A stretch of DNA of 64,000 bases from Brevundimonas sp. (GTDB lineage Bacteria > Pseudomonadota > Alphaproteobacteria > Caulobacterales > Caulobacteraceae): positions 62,001 through 126,000 of the forward strand of contig NZ_JACVCG010000002.1 in assembly GCF_016742135.1 (NCBI RefSeq), given 5' to 3'. A program made the translations under genes and the position numbers. Below the pieces are notes generated by a model. It was given only the letters and a program-made list of their open reading frames with translations, made no database searches and was not told the origin of the DNA. Positions 32,788-41,854 of this stretch are shown piece by piece. Within the stretch, counting starts at the first letter, position 1. Each line of letters opens with the position of its first letter.

Positions 32788-33168
32788 TCAGGATGGGTCA
32801 CGCGGGTGGTGGCGCAGGCCTAACGCCCCGAACGCAAACAGGAGCCATGCGGCGACCATCAGCACACCGCCGATCGGCGCCACTGCACCCATCGCGGTCA
32901 GGCCCGCCATACCGATCAGGGCGAGGGCCAGGGCAAAGATCGCGCCCCCGATCACCGCCAGCCACCCGGCCCCCAGGATCAGACGACTGTGCGTCGCCAG
33001 CCCCGCAGCCACAACTGCCAGCAGGGCGTGGACTAGACCATAATGGGCACTGGTGGTCAGCAGGGTCCTGACCTGCGGGCCCGCACCGTGGGCCGCGAAC
33101 GCACCCAGCAGAACACAGAATGCGCCGAGGCCACAGGCCGTCACCGCCAGGGTACGATTCACCGACAT
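32788..33168 (-). CDS. DUF423-family small membrane protein
   Basis: The 126-aa protein has four predicted transmembrane helices (~7-27, 42-62, 65-87, 92-117) and the family's 'GAFAAHGAG' and 'HALLAVVAAGLA' segments. DUF423 proteins are widespread and of unknown function. It shares a strand with pip and is divergent from the MFS gene, with 49 bp between the start codons that must hold both promoters. Confidence 0.88.
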   Translation of the reverse strand: MSVNRTLAVTACGLGAFCVLLGAFAAHGAGPQVRTLLTTSAHYGLVHALLAVVAAGLATHSRLILGAGWLAVIGGAIFALALALIGMAGLTAMGAVAPIGGVLMVAAWLLFAFGALGLRHHPRDPS

Positions 33169-33217
33169 ATGGCCAAGCTAACCCACGGAATCGCCGGAGT
33201 CTGCTATCGGAACGGGG

Positions 33218-34405
33218 ATGCAGCCCTCCGTTCGTCTTGCCCTTCACTATGTGTTGCTCTTCGGCGTCACCGGGGTCAGCCTGCCGTTCGCGGGTCTGTG
33301 GCTGAAAAGCCTGGGGCTGGACGGGGCCGAGATCGGCACCCTGCTGGCGGTGCCCATGCTGGCGCGATTCGTGACGGGACCGATGATCGCCGTCTGGGCC
33401 GACGGATTCGCCACCCGTCGCGCGCCGATCGCCATTCTCGGCTGGGTGGCGGTGGCGGGCTATGGCGCGGCGGGCCTGGTCGAAGGCTATGTGCTCTGGA
33501 CGCTCTGCTGGTTCGTGGCGGCGACCGCCACTTCGGCCATCGTTCCCCTGATCGATGTGCTGAGCCTGCGCATCGCCCGGCGCGAGGGCTTTTCCTTTTC
33601 CGTCCCGCGCGGCTTCGGTTCGGCGGCCTTTGTGCTGGCCAATCTGGCCATGGGGGCGCTGCTGATCCGGCTGCCGGTCGCGGTGGTGATCGTCTGGATC
33701 GTCGCCGGCAGCGCCCTGATGGCACTCTATGCCCAGTTCGGCCTGCCGGCTGAAGCGGTCAGTGCCGCCGGGCGCGCCTCGGGCCGTAACCGCTTTCTGG
33801 GGCTTGGGCGCCTGCTGGGTGATCCGGTGTTCATGGCGGCCCTCCTGGCGATCGGCGCGGTGCAGGCCAGCCACGGCTTCTATTACGGCTTCTCGGCCAT
33901 CCTCTGGACTCAGCAGGGCCTGTCCACCGGTCTCGTCGGCGCGCTGTGGGCCGGATCGGTGATCGTCGAAATCGGCTTCATGTGGTGGCTGGATCCCTGG
34001 CGGCGACGGCTGGGCATTGGGCCCTGGCCCATGCTGGCGGTCGGGGTCGGGGCGGGCGTTCTGCGCTGGACGGTCCTGGCCTTCAGTCCGTCACTCGCCC
34101 TGCTGTGGCCGCTCCAGGGCCTGCACGCCCTGACCTTTGCCGCCACCTATCTGGCCGGGGTCGAGATCGTCGAGCGCCTGGCCCCCGAGGACGCCCAGAC
34201 CGCCGCCCAGACCCTGTCCTCGACGGTCTCTGCGGGGGTCCTGATCGGCATCGCCACCGTCCTGTCGGGTCCGCTCTACGACAGCTATGGCGCCGGTGGT
34301 TATCTGGCGATGGCTGGGCTGGCGGCGCTGGGTGGGGTGGCCGCGCTCAGCCTGCGTGGGCGGCTGGATCGAGGCTCAGGCCGCGCGCGGGCGGGGCAGG
34401 GGTGA
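33218..34405 (+). CDS. MFS transporter (HcaT/nucleoside-permease-like)
   Basis: The 395-aa protein has 12 predicted membrane helices. Short cytoplasmic loops and the early 'FGVTGVSLPFAGLWLKSLGLDGAEIGTLLAVPML' segment match the MFS_1-like group that includes HcaT and LacY-related permeases. The solute cannot be inferred. The 3' end overlaps the convergent C15-like gene by 30 bp, so this end or the other may be slightly misannotated. Confidence 0.87.
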   Translation: MQPSVRLALHYVLLFGVTGVSLPFAGLWLKSLGLDGAEIGTLLAVPMLARFVTGPMIAVWADGFATRRAPIAILGWVAVAGYGAAGLVEGYVLWTLCWFVAATATSAIVPLIDVLSLRIARREGFSFSVPRGFGSAAFVLANLAMGALLIRLPVAVVIVWIVAGSALMALYAQFGLPAEAVSAAGRASGRNRFLGLGRLLGDPVFMAALLAIGAVQASHGFYYGFSAILWTQQGLSTGLVGALWAGSVIVEIGFMWWLDPWRRRLGIGPWPMLAVGVGAGVLRWTVLAFSPSLALLWPLQGLHALTFAATYLAGVEIVERLAPEDAQTAAQTLSSTVSAGVLIGIATVLSGPLYDSYGAGGYLAMAGLAALGGVAALSLRGRLDRGSGRARAGQG

Positions 34406-34969
34406 CAGGTGCCGCGCCATGGCCTCGGCGGCCAGACGCACGGCGCGTCTGATCATGGACCCGTCGCCCTCCGGCACGCGCAACAGGCCGACCAGCGGTG
34501 CCTCGGGGCCGTCGGGCAGGGAGCACAGCAGCCGATACAGCAGATAATTGCCCGGGTCGGTTACGGTCTCGGACGACAGCCGTGCCGTAAGGCCGGCCTC
34601 GGACAGGGTCTGGGCCATTTCCAGGGCGGGGGCGGTGGCGCGCGCCACGCCCGGCCCCGTGGGCACCAGCCGGGCCTTGCCGTTCAGCGCCCGGTTTTCC
34701 GCGCGGGTCTGGATCAGGAAGTCGCCCGCTCCGGTCGCCCGACCGACCAGCAGGGCCGCGCGACACGCCGGATCCCGCAGGCGTTCAACCAGGGTTCGGG
34801 CCAGGGATTCCGGGGCTTCGGCTTCAACAGGGATCAGGCGCGCGCCCGGGGGCATCCAGTCACGCGACGCCTCCGGACCTTCCACGTCCCAGTCCAGCTC
34901 CGGCTCATAGGCGCAAAGCATAAGCCCGGGGCGCAAGTCCGGCTGGGCATCGGCGGGCGTGTCGAGCAT
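34376..34969 (-). CDS. Peptidase C15 (pyroglutamyl peptidase I)-like protein lacking catalytic Cys and His
   Basis: The 197-aa protein has the size and motif order of pyroglutamyl-peptidase I. 'AENRALN' (Glu91) fits the family's VERxAxN motif with the catalytic Glu. The nucleophile motif AGTFLCN aligns with 'PGNYLLY' at 139-145, putting Leu144 where Cys should be, and 'FIHVP' aligns with 'LLRVP' at 162-166, putting Arg164 where His should be. So the fold may be kept while catalysis is lost. The homology rests on short motifs and should be treated as tentative. It overlaps the MFS gene end by 30 bp. Confidence 0.6.
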   Translation of the reverse strand: MLDTPADAQPDLRPGLMLCAYEPELDWDVEGPEASRDWMPPGARLIPVEAEAPESLARTLVERLRDPACRAALLVGRATGAGDFLIQTRAENRALNGKARLVPTGPGVARATAPALEMAQTLSEAGLTARLSSETVTDPGNYLLYRLLCSLPDGPEAPLVGLLRVPEGDGSMIRRAVRLAAEAMARHLSPLPRPRAA

Positions 34970-35073
34970 GGGCCTGAGAGAGCTGTGACGGACATATGAC
35001 GGCGGGGGGACCGTGTCGTTATCGGGGCCGGATCGTCAACCCCCAAATCCGAATGGAACGGTGGTTTCCCCCT

Positions 35074-37587
35074 TCAGGAGAGGTCGCCGACCGCGGCATC
35101 CAGCAGCAGGAAGGCCCGCCCGCCGTCCGAAGCCAGCCGGTTCAGCACCGCCGGTCCGTCACCGTTCGTCGCGTGGTCCCTGACGATGCGCGACCATGTG
35201 CGGACGTAGGCCTCGGCATCGATCTTCAGCTCGGGATCGCTCAGAACGCGGCGCGAGACACTGCGCACGGCGGCGGGGGCCACCCGGCGCACGATCTGTC
35301 GGGCAGCATCGGCATCGCGGGTGACAAAGGCCTCGGCGGCTTCTTCGATGCGCGAGCGGGGCAGGAGGGCATTGGGATCGACCCCCATGCGCCGGATCGA
35401 GGCCAGCATCCGCTCGTTCAGGGCCTCCGTGTCGGCGGGCGGCATCACCGGCGTGTCCAGATCCATCGGCGCATGCTCCGGATCGTCGCCCATCAGGTCC
35501 TTCCACCCCATGCCCTCGTCCGGGGCCCGGGTCCGGGGGGCGTCGCCGCGGTTGCGCAGGCCGAAGCCGCGACCTTCCGGCTCGGTCCGGGGGCGACGCA
35601 GGGCAGGGGGCTCCGGCGGTTCTGCAGGGGGAGGCGCCTCGCGTCGGCCACGCCCGCCGTCGCCGGAGACCACACCCATCAGGCGCACCGCCTCGGTCAG
35701 CATTTCATAGTTGCGCCTGACCCGCTCCTGGAAGCCGGCGTCCAGCGCCTCGGTGTCCTCGGCCGCCTTGCGCGACGCTTCCGACAGGGCCGCAAGGCCG
35801 TCCTCGACGGCGGCGCGCACGGCATCCACTCGCTCGCGGGCCTGTTCCGGAAGCTCGGCCGCGCGCTGATCCAGCTCGTTGATCGAGTCATCCACCCTCT
35901 GCAGCGCCGCATTCATCCGCTCGATCGTGGCTTCCAGCCGTTGCAGGGCCCGGTCGCCGGCTTCATCGACCAGATCGGCGGTGTGGGTGACCACCTTGCG
36001 GGCCCCGTCGATACGCGCTTCCGCGGCGGCCTCGGCCTTCTGCGAAGCCTCGAACACGGCCTCGCCCAGCCGGTCGGCGCGCAGCTGGGCTTCCTCGGTG
36101 GCTTCTGCGGCGGCCCTGCGGCTTTCCTCGGCGGTGGCCTTCAGCGCCTCCAGCGCCCGGCGGCTTTCTTCCAGCAGGGTGTCGCGGGCGTCGGCTGACA
36201 GGGCCTCGAACCGGTCCAGAGAGACCTTGGTGGCGCTGTCGAAATTGTCGGCCTCGCGCTGGGACATCTCGATCAGGGCGCGGAATTGATCCGCTGCGGC
36301 CTCGACCAGGTCGCGCAGCGCCTCGGTTCCGATGGTGGTGGTCTCGACCAGTTCGGTGCTGGTCGAGCGCACGACCGACAGCTGTTCGGTCAGCTGGGCT
36401 CGCTGGCTCTCGACCTGGGCCGAGAAATCTTCCTGATCGGTGCGCAGCGAATAGGCGGCGGTCACCAGCGCCGCGCGCTGCTGGCCCAGACCCTCCTCGA
36501 CCGACTGGATCTGTTCGGCAACGCCCGCTCCGGCGTTTTCGAGACGCAGGGTCTGACGGGCCAGATCATCGGCGGCGGCGCGGGCGGCTTCCTGGGCTTC
36601 CCCTGCGGCGGCGGCCATGTCGGCGGCCCGGGCAGCCAATGCGGTCTCGGCCTCCCTTAGCTGGGTCTGGGCCAGATCCGAGGCCTCCACCACCATGCGC
36701 GACTGGCGATCCACCACCTCCAGCACATGGGCGGCCTGTCCCTCCAGCGTGCCACCCAGCGCGGCCATGGCCTCGCGTTCGCCGGACAGGCTCTCGACCA
36801 GCCGACGGGCAGTCCGGCCTGCGGTCTCGGCCGCCTCATTCAGCAGGCGGCTCTCCTCTGCCAGCGACCGGCGCAACTCGGCCATGTCCTGACGGGCGCG
36901 CTCGGCGGCCAGGGCCGCCTGGTCAATGTCATTTCTCAGCCCGACCAGAACCTCGCCGGTCTTGTGGGCCGCCAAGGCCGTGGGGGCCATCAGGGCCTCG
37001 GCCAGACCCCGGGCCCGGCGCGTTTCGGCGGCGATCAGACGGGACTGGTGCACGGCCCGCGCCAGCAGAAACGTCAGACCCGCAGGCGCCAGAGCCACCA
37101 GAATGTAAAAAGCCAGTCTCAGCGGCTCGATCGGCGCGGCTCCGAACCCGGCCTCATAGGCTGCCCAGGCGCCGACGCCTCCCGCCCACAGGGCGGAGGC
37201 GAGGGCCGCAGTCCAGTACCCGCCCCGGGCGCTGATGGTCTCGGCCGGTACAGTGTCCAGTGCCGCCCGGATCGGAGCCAGTTCCGCGCTTTCTGCGGGG
37301 GCAGCGGGCGGCTCGGTCGGCACAGCCTCGCCCTTTGACACCGGCACGGACAGCGAGGTCCTGGCCGCCGGCTCCGGCTCGGGCGCGGCGGTCTTCGCGG
37401 CTGCGGCTTCCGCCTGTTCGCGCTGGCGGCGCTTCCGGCGCTCGGCCCGCGATTCGGTCGCGGGTTCGGGATCGACTCCGCCCTCGGGCATGCCGCCCCT
37501 GACCTCGCCCGCCTCTCTTTCGTGAGCGACCTCTGCACCCTCATCGGGAGCGGTCAGGTTCAGCGGCGGCCGTTGGCGGGACTTCAT
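35074..37587 (-). CDS. tipN: TipN-like polarity protein
   Basis: The 837-aa protein has a disordered Glu/Pro/Arg-rich N-terminus, two transmembrane helices (~124-143 and ~157-177), a very long coiled coil (~185-620) and a C-terminal Pro-rich plus helical region. This layout and size match Caulobacter TipN, a new-pole landmark that positions flagellum assembly and chromosome segregation factors. ATG 37587 ('MKSRQRPPLNL') is chosen; an upstream start at 37644 adds 19 Arg-rich residues. Coiled-coil proteins are hard to assign by eye, but the tandem N-terminal membrane helices and length favour TipN. Confidence 0.8.
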   Translation of the reverse strand: MKSRQRPPLNLTAPDEGAEVAHEREAGEVRGGMPEGGVDPEPATESRAERRKRRQREQAEAAAAKTAAPEPEPAARTSLSVPVSKGEAVPTEPPAAPAESAELAPIRAALDTVPAETISARGGYWTAALASALWAGGVGAWAAYEAGFGAAPIEPLRLAFYILVALAPAGLTFLLARAVHQSRLIAAETRRARGLAEALMAPTALAAHKTGEVLVGLRNDIDQAALAAERARQDMAELRRSLAEESRLLNEAAETAGRTARRLVESLSGEREAMAALGGTLEGQAAHVLEVVDRQSRMVVEASDLAQTQLREAETALAARAADMAAAAGEAQEAARAAADDLARQTLRLENAGAGVAEQIQSVEEGLGQQRAALVTAAYSLRTDQEDFSAQVESQRAQLTEQLSVVRSTSTELVETTTIGTEALRDLVEAAADQFRALIEMSQREADNFDSATKVSLDRFEALSADARDTLLEESRRALEALKATAEESRRAAAEATEEAQLRADRLGEAVFEASQKAEAAAEARIDGARKVVTHTADLVDEAGDRALQRLEATIERMNAALQRVDDSINELDQRAAELPEQARERVDAVRAAVEDGLAALSEASRKAAEDTEALDAGFQERVRRNYEMLTEAVRLMGVVSGDGGRGRREAPPPAEPPEPPALRRPRTEPEGRGFGLRNRGDAPRTRAPDEGMGWKDLMGDDPEHAPMDLDTPVMPPADTEALNERMLASIRRMGVDPNALLPRSRIEEAAEAFVTRDADAARQIVRRVAPAAVRSVSRRVLSDPELKIDAEAYVRTWSRIVRDHATNGDGPAVLNRLASDGGRAFLLLDAAVGDLS

Positions 37588-37711
37588 GGACACTCTGCTC
37601 GATGCGCGGGCGTCGCGCCCCCCGGCGCGACCTCGAAAAGTCAACCTAACGGCTCAGGACGCGGGCGCAAAGCGCTTCAGGCAAAGGAAGCGCGTCAGGG
37701 CAGGGGATGGA

Positions 37712-37897
37712 TCAACACCCGCGCTTGGGCGCGGTGCCGACCAGAACCGCGGAGGAAGGCTGCTTGTCGCATTCAATGACGCGATGCACTTCGGGGTTGG
37801 AGGTGGGCTCGGCGCGCGATTCCACACCGAACTGGGCAAGCGCCGCCGCCGCCATAAAGGCGATAAAGCCGATGATCATCTCGATCAGGGCCTGCAC
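37712..37897 (-). CDS. Small membrane protein (candidate)
   Basis: A 61-residue ORF begins with GTG at 37897, with GGGGAGG ending 10 bp upstream; a GTG at 37906 is too close to that site. It encodes one hydrophobic helix, 'LIEMIIGFIAFMAAAALAQF', followed by a polar tail with two cysteines. It lies in the 482-bp gap between the tipN and phospholipase D starts. The good ribosome-binding site and membrane helix support it, but there is no homology evidence. Confidence 0.4.
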   Translation of the reverse strand: MQALIEMIIGFIAFMAAAALAQFGVESRAEPTSNPEVHRVIECDKQPSSAVLVGTAPKRGC

Positions 37898-38069
37898 GGG
37901 CGACACACCTCCCCTTCATGCCGCAAACACGCGACATCACCAGCCTCCTATGCGACAATTTCGCCCTCCCGACAACGTCGGCATGCGAAGAAACGCTCAG
38001 GATTGACGGGTAGTGTGCGATAGGACACGCAAGGCACGGTCATGACGACTTCGGCGCATCAGGTAGGGC

Positions 38070-39578
38070 ATGAGCCAGTTCACAGACGGGAATGACGCCC
38101 TGATTGCCCAACCCTCCCTGATCGACAGGCCCGGGGCCTGCTGGAAGGTTGCCACGGCCTCGCGGTTCGCCGTTCTCATGGACAATGAGGCCTATTTCGA
38201 AGCCCTGGCCTCATCCCTTGCCAGGGCGCAAAGGTCGATCGTGGTGCTGGGCTGGCAATTCGACCCCCGCACGCGGCTGGATCCCGAAACCCGCCCCGAT
38301 GATCATCAGGCCCAGATCGGCCATCAGCTGCGCATGCTGGTCAAGACCCGGCCTCAGCTGGATGTCCGGCTGCTGATCTGGAATTCTCCCCTGTTGATCG
38401 CCGCATCCCAGGGCTTTTACCCGCATCGGGCCCAGGGCTGGTTCCGCAAGCGCATGGTCGAGTTCCGGCTGGATCAGCCCGGTCCGCTGGGTGCCTGCCA
38501 TCATCAGAAGGTGATCGTGATCGACGATGCCGTGGCCTTCACCGGCGGCGGCGACGTGGCCACGGATCGCTGGGACAACACCGAACATCTGGATGACGAC
38601 CCGCGACGTTGCATGCCGTCCGGCCTGATCGCACCTCCCCGTCACGAGACCATGTGCGTGATGGATGGCGATGCCGCCCGCGCCCTCGGCGATCTGGCGC
38701 GCGAGCGGTGGTTCCGGGCCACCTGGGAACGCACCCAGCCCGATGTCGTCGACCATGATCCCTGGCCCGAGGGGGTCGAACCGGATCTGGTGAATGTGCC
38801 CGTCGGAGTGGCGCGCACCGAGCCCCGCTGGGCCGGCCGGCGAGAGGTCCGCGAAGTCGAGACCCTTCATCTTGAATCAATAGAATCCGCCAAATCTCTG
38901 ATCTATCTCGAGAACCAGTATTTCACCTCGCCCCGCATCGCGGCAGCCCTTGCCCGGCGTCTGGCCGAGCCTGATGGCCCGGAGGTGGTCCTCATCTCGA
39001 CCGGGCAGAGCCCCAGCTGGTTCGATCGCCTGACCATGGACACGACTCGTTCCGAGGTTCTCTACCGGCTGGAGCAGGCCGATCATCATGATCGCTTCTT
39101 CGCCTTCAGTCCCGTCACCGACGGTGGGCAGCGCCTGATCGTCCATGCCAAGGTGTCGGTGATCGACGACCGGGTGCTGAGGATCGGTTCGGCCAATCTG
39201 AACAACCGGTCCATGGGCTTCGACACGGAATGCGACATCGCCGCAGAACCGGTTGACGAGGCCGGGCGTCGCGCCATCCGGCGACTGCGGCAGGCGTCTA
39301 TTGCCCACTTTATCGGCGCGCCGATGGATGCCTATCGCGCCGCCGAGGAAGTGACCGGCTCGGTCGGGCGGGCGATCCTGACCTTTGGGGCGCACCGCAT
39401 GCGGGTGTTGGGGGCCCATCCGCCGTCACGCATCGAGGCTCTTATCGCCGAATGGCAACTGGGCGACCCGACGTCGGCCGATGATGCCTGGCGTCCGTGG
39501 AAGCGGCGCAACCCGACCCAGCGTCCGGATCAGGCCCTTGCGGGCGGCAACTCGAAGTCGACGATCAGCGGCAGGTGA
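38070..39578 (+). CDS. Phospholipase D/cardiolipin synthase-like protein
   Basis: The 502-aa protein contains two HKD motifs, 'HHQKVIVID' near residues 145-155 and 'HAKVSVIDDRVLRIGSANLNNRS' near 355-378, each followed by the expected Gly/Asn segments. Such enzymes transfer or hydrolyse phosphatidyl groups, as in cardiolipin synthesis or phospholipid degradation. No clear N-terminal membrane helices are present, unlike E. coli ClsA. The gene's 3' end overlaps the convergent EEP-family gene by 49 bp; genes of these two types are often adjacent. Confidence 0.9.
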   Translation: MSQFTDGNDALIAQPSLIDRPGACWKVATASRFAVLMDNEAYFEALASSLARAQRSIVVLGWQFDPRTRLDPETRPDDHQAQIGHQLRMLVKTRPQLDVRLLIWNSPLLIAASQGFYPHRAQGWFRKRMVEFRLDQPGPLGACHHQKVIVIDDAVAFTGGGDVATDRWDNTEHLDDDPRRCMPSGLIAPPRHETMCVMDGDAARALGDLARERWFRATWERTQPDVVDHDPWPEGVEPDLVNVPVGVARTEPRWAGRREVREVETLHLESIESAKSLIYLENQYFTSPRIAAALARRLAEPDGPEVVLISTGQSPSWFDRLTMDTTRSEVLYRLEQADHHDRFFAFSPVTDGGQRLIVHAKVSVIDDRVLRIGSANLNNRSMGFDTECDIAAEPVDEAGRRAIRRLRQASIAHFIGAPMDAYRAAEEVTGSVGRAILTFGAHRMRVLGAHPPSRIEALIAEWQLGDPTSADDAWRPWKRRNPTQRPDQALAGGNSKSTISGR

Positions 39579-40273
39579 TCCGAGGCCATCCGGGCCAGCG
39601 GTGAAAACGACGACCTGACGCCCGTCACCCGCACCTCCGGGCTGACGAAGGCATGATCGATCCGGATGGCGGGAAAGCTCGACGGAAACGTCTTGACCGA
39701 CGGCTTCAGCCCCAGCCGCCGCTGGGCGTCATCCAGTCGCCGGGCCAGGATGCGATAGGGACGGGTGATCGAGGTGGCGTTGAAGTCCCCCGTCAATATG
39801 GTTGGACCCGAGCAGTCCTTGCGCCCCAGCCAGTCGCGCCCGACCAGCGCTGTGGCCTGACGGCGCTGCTCACGCGGCACCAGTCCCAGGTGGGTGTTGA
39901 GGACATTCAGGTCCTGTCCGCCGATCTCGATCCGCACCCAAAGGGCACCGCGCGGCTCCAGTCCCGGAATGCCGGCGACAGAGGGCAGGGAGTCGGTCTT
40001 GACCAGCCGCTCGGGCAGATGGGTCAGGACGGCGTCCCCATACAGTTCCGCCTCGACCTGCATGGCCGGGTGGAAATGGACCGTCATGGCCAGCTTGCGG
40101 GCGATCTCGGCGGCCTGATCGACGCCGCCGGTGCGGGCGCGACCGACATCCAGTTCCTGCAGGCAGACGATATCGGGCTCATACTCGGCGATCACGCCGA
40201 CGATCCGGTCCAGGTCCAGTTTGCGGTCCATACCGACGCAGCGGTGCACATTGTACGACATCAGGCGGGGCAT
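39530..40273 (-). CDS. Endonuclease/exonuclease/phosphatase (EEP) family hydrolase
   Basis: The 247-aa protein has the EEP-family metal and catalytic motifs: 'SYNVHR', 'CLQELD', 'LTGDFNA' and 'IDHAFVS' with final 'SDHLPLIVDF'. Members hydrolyse phosphodiesters in nucleic acids or lipids; the length and absence of extra domains leave the substrate open. Pairing with a phospholipase D gene, here with overlapping 3' ends, may hint at phospholipid metabolism. ATG 40273 ('MPRLMSYNVHR') is preferred over 40294. Confidence 0.86.
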   Translation of the reverse strand: MPRLMSYNVHRCVGMDRKLDLDRIVGVIAEYEPDIVCLQELDVGRARTGGVDQAAEIARKLAMTVHFHPAMQVEAELYGDAVLTHLPERLVKTDSLPSVAGIPGLEPRGALWVRIEIGGQDLNVLNTHLGLVPREQRRQATALVGRDWLGRKDCSGPTILTGDFNATSITRPYRILARRLDDAQRRLGLKPSVKTFPSSFPAIRIDHAFVSPEVRVTGVRSSFSPLARMASDHLPLIVDFELPPARA

Positions 40274-40334
40274 GCGTGCCTCCTGACAGGACAACAGGGC
40301 CGGTTTCGGTCACCACTCGGGCCTTCAGGGGGCG

Positions 40335-41021
40335 TCACAGTTCGACCAGTCGATCCGACAGTTCATTGGGATTATCCGGACCCGGCGGAAAATGGGCCGC
40401 CAGCACCTGACCGCACAGGGCGATGGCGGCCTCGAAGCCTTCGATGGGGCGCCCCGCGCGCAGCTCACGGGTCAGGGCCGAGGTGACATCCGCCCAGGTC
40501 TCGACCGGCACGCGAGCGTGGATGCCCTGATCGGCCACCACCTCGACCCGGTGCTCGTCCAGCGCGCAGAAGATCAGCACCCCGGTGCGGTTGTCCGTCA
40601 CATGGATGCCGTGGGCCAGAAACTGATGGATCGCCGCCTTGCGCACGCGGTGCCGACGGATCGAGGCCGGTGTCATCAGCCTGCGCACCACCGGCAGGCC
40701 GTGGATCAGGAACACCCCCAGAAAGATCACCACCTGCACCAGGGCATAGGCCCCGAGCGTCTGGGCCAGGGTCACCGGCGTGGCCGCCAGCTGTGCCGCC
40801 TGCCAGCCGTCGGAATAACCGGGAAGCCAGGCCGCGCTGAAGCCCAGAGGGATCAGCAGCAGGGGCAGGATCATGGCCGCCGCCGCCGCCCAGGCGAGGC
40901 CCACCTCGCGGTAGGACGACACCCGCCGGGCGATGACGCAGAAGATTTCGCCCGAGGTGGCCTGTTCGGCCTCCTCGACGGCGCGGCGGATACGGTCGTG
41001 ATCCATCGGGGAAATACGCAT
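40335..41021 (-). CDS. TPM-domain membrane protein
   Basis: The 228-aa protein has a TPM domain split by two membrane helices (~45-67 and ~90-112): 'VEEAEQATSGEIFCVIARR' before and 'THVTDNRTGVLIFCALDEHRVEVVADQGI'-type strands after. TPM domains occur in phosphatases and photosystem-assembly proteins, but function here is unknown. It is the last gene of a LemA-TPM-TPM operon and overlaps the preceding gene by 1 bp (TAATG). Confidence 0.86.
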   Translation of the reverse strand: MRISPMDHDRIRRAVEEAEQATSGEIFCVIARRVSSYREVGLAWAAAAAMILPLLLIPLGFSAAWLPGYSDGWQAAQLAATPVTLAQTLGAYALVQVVIFLGVFLIHGLPVVRRLMTPASIRRHRVRKAAIHQFLAHGIHVTDNRTGVLIFCALDEHRVEVVADQGIHARVPVETWADVTSALTRELRAGRPIEGFEAAIALCGQVLAAHFPPGPDNPNELSDRLVEL

Positions 41022-41854
41022 TACCAGCCTCCCGAGGCGCCGCCGCCGCCAAAGCTGCCCCCTCCGCCGCCAAAGCCGCCGCCAAATCCGCCCCCGCCGA
41101 AGCCGCCGCCGCGACCCCCGCCGCCGCGCGAGCGCAGGGCCTCCGACGCGGCCCAGATCAGGATGGGGGCGATGTCCGATCCGCCCCGGCGGCGGCGTCC
41201 GCTGGCATTGCTGACGATGCCGATCACCGCGATCAGAATGAAGCCGAACACCAGGGCGATGATGATCAGGGCGCCGACCGGTATTCCGGGTCCGGCGGCC
41301 TCGACCGCCGCCGCCCGGGCCCGCGCCTCCTCGGGGTCCAGCCGCAGCTGCGCCTCGATGGCGATCACGCCTTGTTCGATCCCCCGCTCAAAGCCGCCAA
41401 CCTTGAAGGCCGGGGTGATCTGCTCGTGGATGATCAGGGCCGACAGGGCGTCGGTCAGTATGCCCTCCAGCCCATAGCCGACCTCGATGCGGATCTTGCG
41501 CTCTTCCAGCGCTACGATCAGCAGCACGCCGTTGTCGCCGTCCTTCTGGCCGATCTGCCAGTGCCGGCCCAGCCGGGTGCCATAGTCGGCGATGTCATAG
41601 CCGCCCAACGAGCGCACAGTGACCACCACCAGCTGATCACTGGTGTCGCGCTCCAGCGCCGCCAGCCGCGCCTCCAGCTCGGCTTCCCTGGCCGGACTCA
41701 GCAGATTGGCCTCATCCACCACCCGGCCGGTCAGCTCGGGAAAGCGCGGCTGGGTGTGCCCCGGAAGGGCCAGCGCCAGCCAGACCACCGCCAGGGCCAG
41801 TCCTGCTGCTGCGGCTCGCCACATCCCTTGCTCGACGGTCAGGGTGCGGGTCAC
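41021..41854 (-). CDS. YgcG-type TPM-domain protein with Gly-rich tail
   Basis: The 277-aa protein begins with a signal/anchor sequence (~10-33), then the TPM domain ('RVVDEANLLSPAREAELEARLAALERDTSDQLVVVTV', 'GLEGILTDALSALI'), a membrane helix (~190-212) and a C-terminal Gly/Phe-rich tail of FGGGG repeats. The GTG start overlaps the LemA stop (GTGA). Genes of this type commonly follow lemA; they may act in envelope maintenance, but the biochemical role is unknown. Confidence 0.88.
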   Translation of the reverse strand: MTRTLTVEQGMWRAAAAGLALAVVWLALALPGHTQPRFPELTGRVVDEANLLSPAREAELEARLAALERDTSDQLVVVTVRSLGGYDIADYGTRLGRHWQIGQKDGDNGVLLIVALEERKIRIEVGYGLEGILTDALSALIIHEQITPAFKVGGFERGIEQGVIAIEAQLRLDPEEARARAAAVEAAGPGIPVGALIIIALVFGFILIAVIGIVSNASGRRRRGGSDIAPILIWAASEALRSRGGGGRGGGFGGGGFGGGFGGGGGSFGGGGASGGW

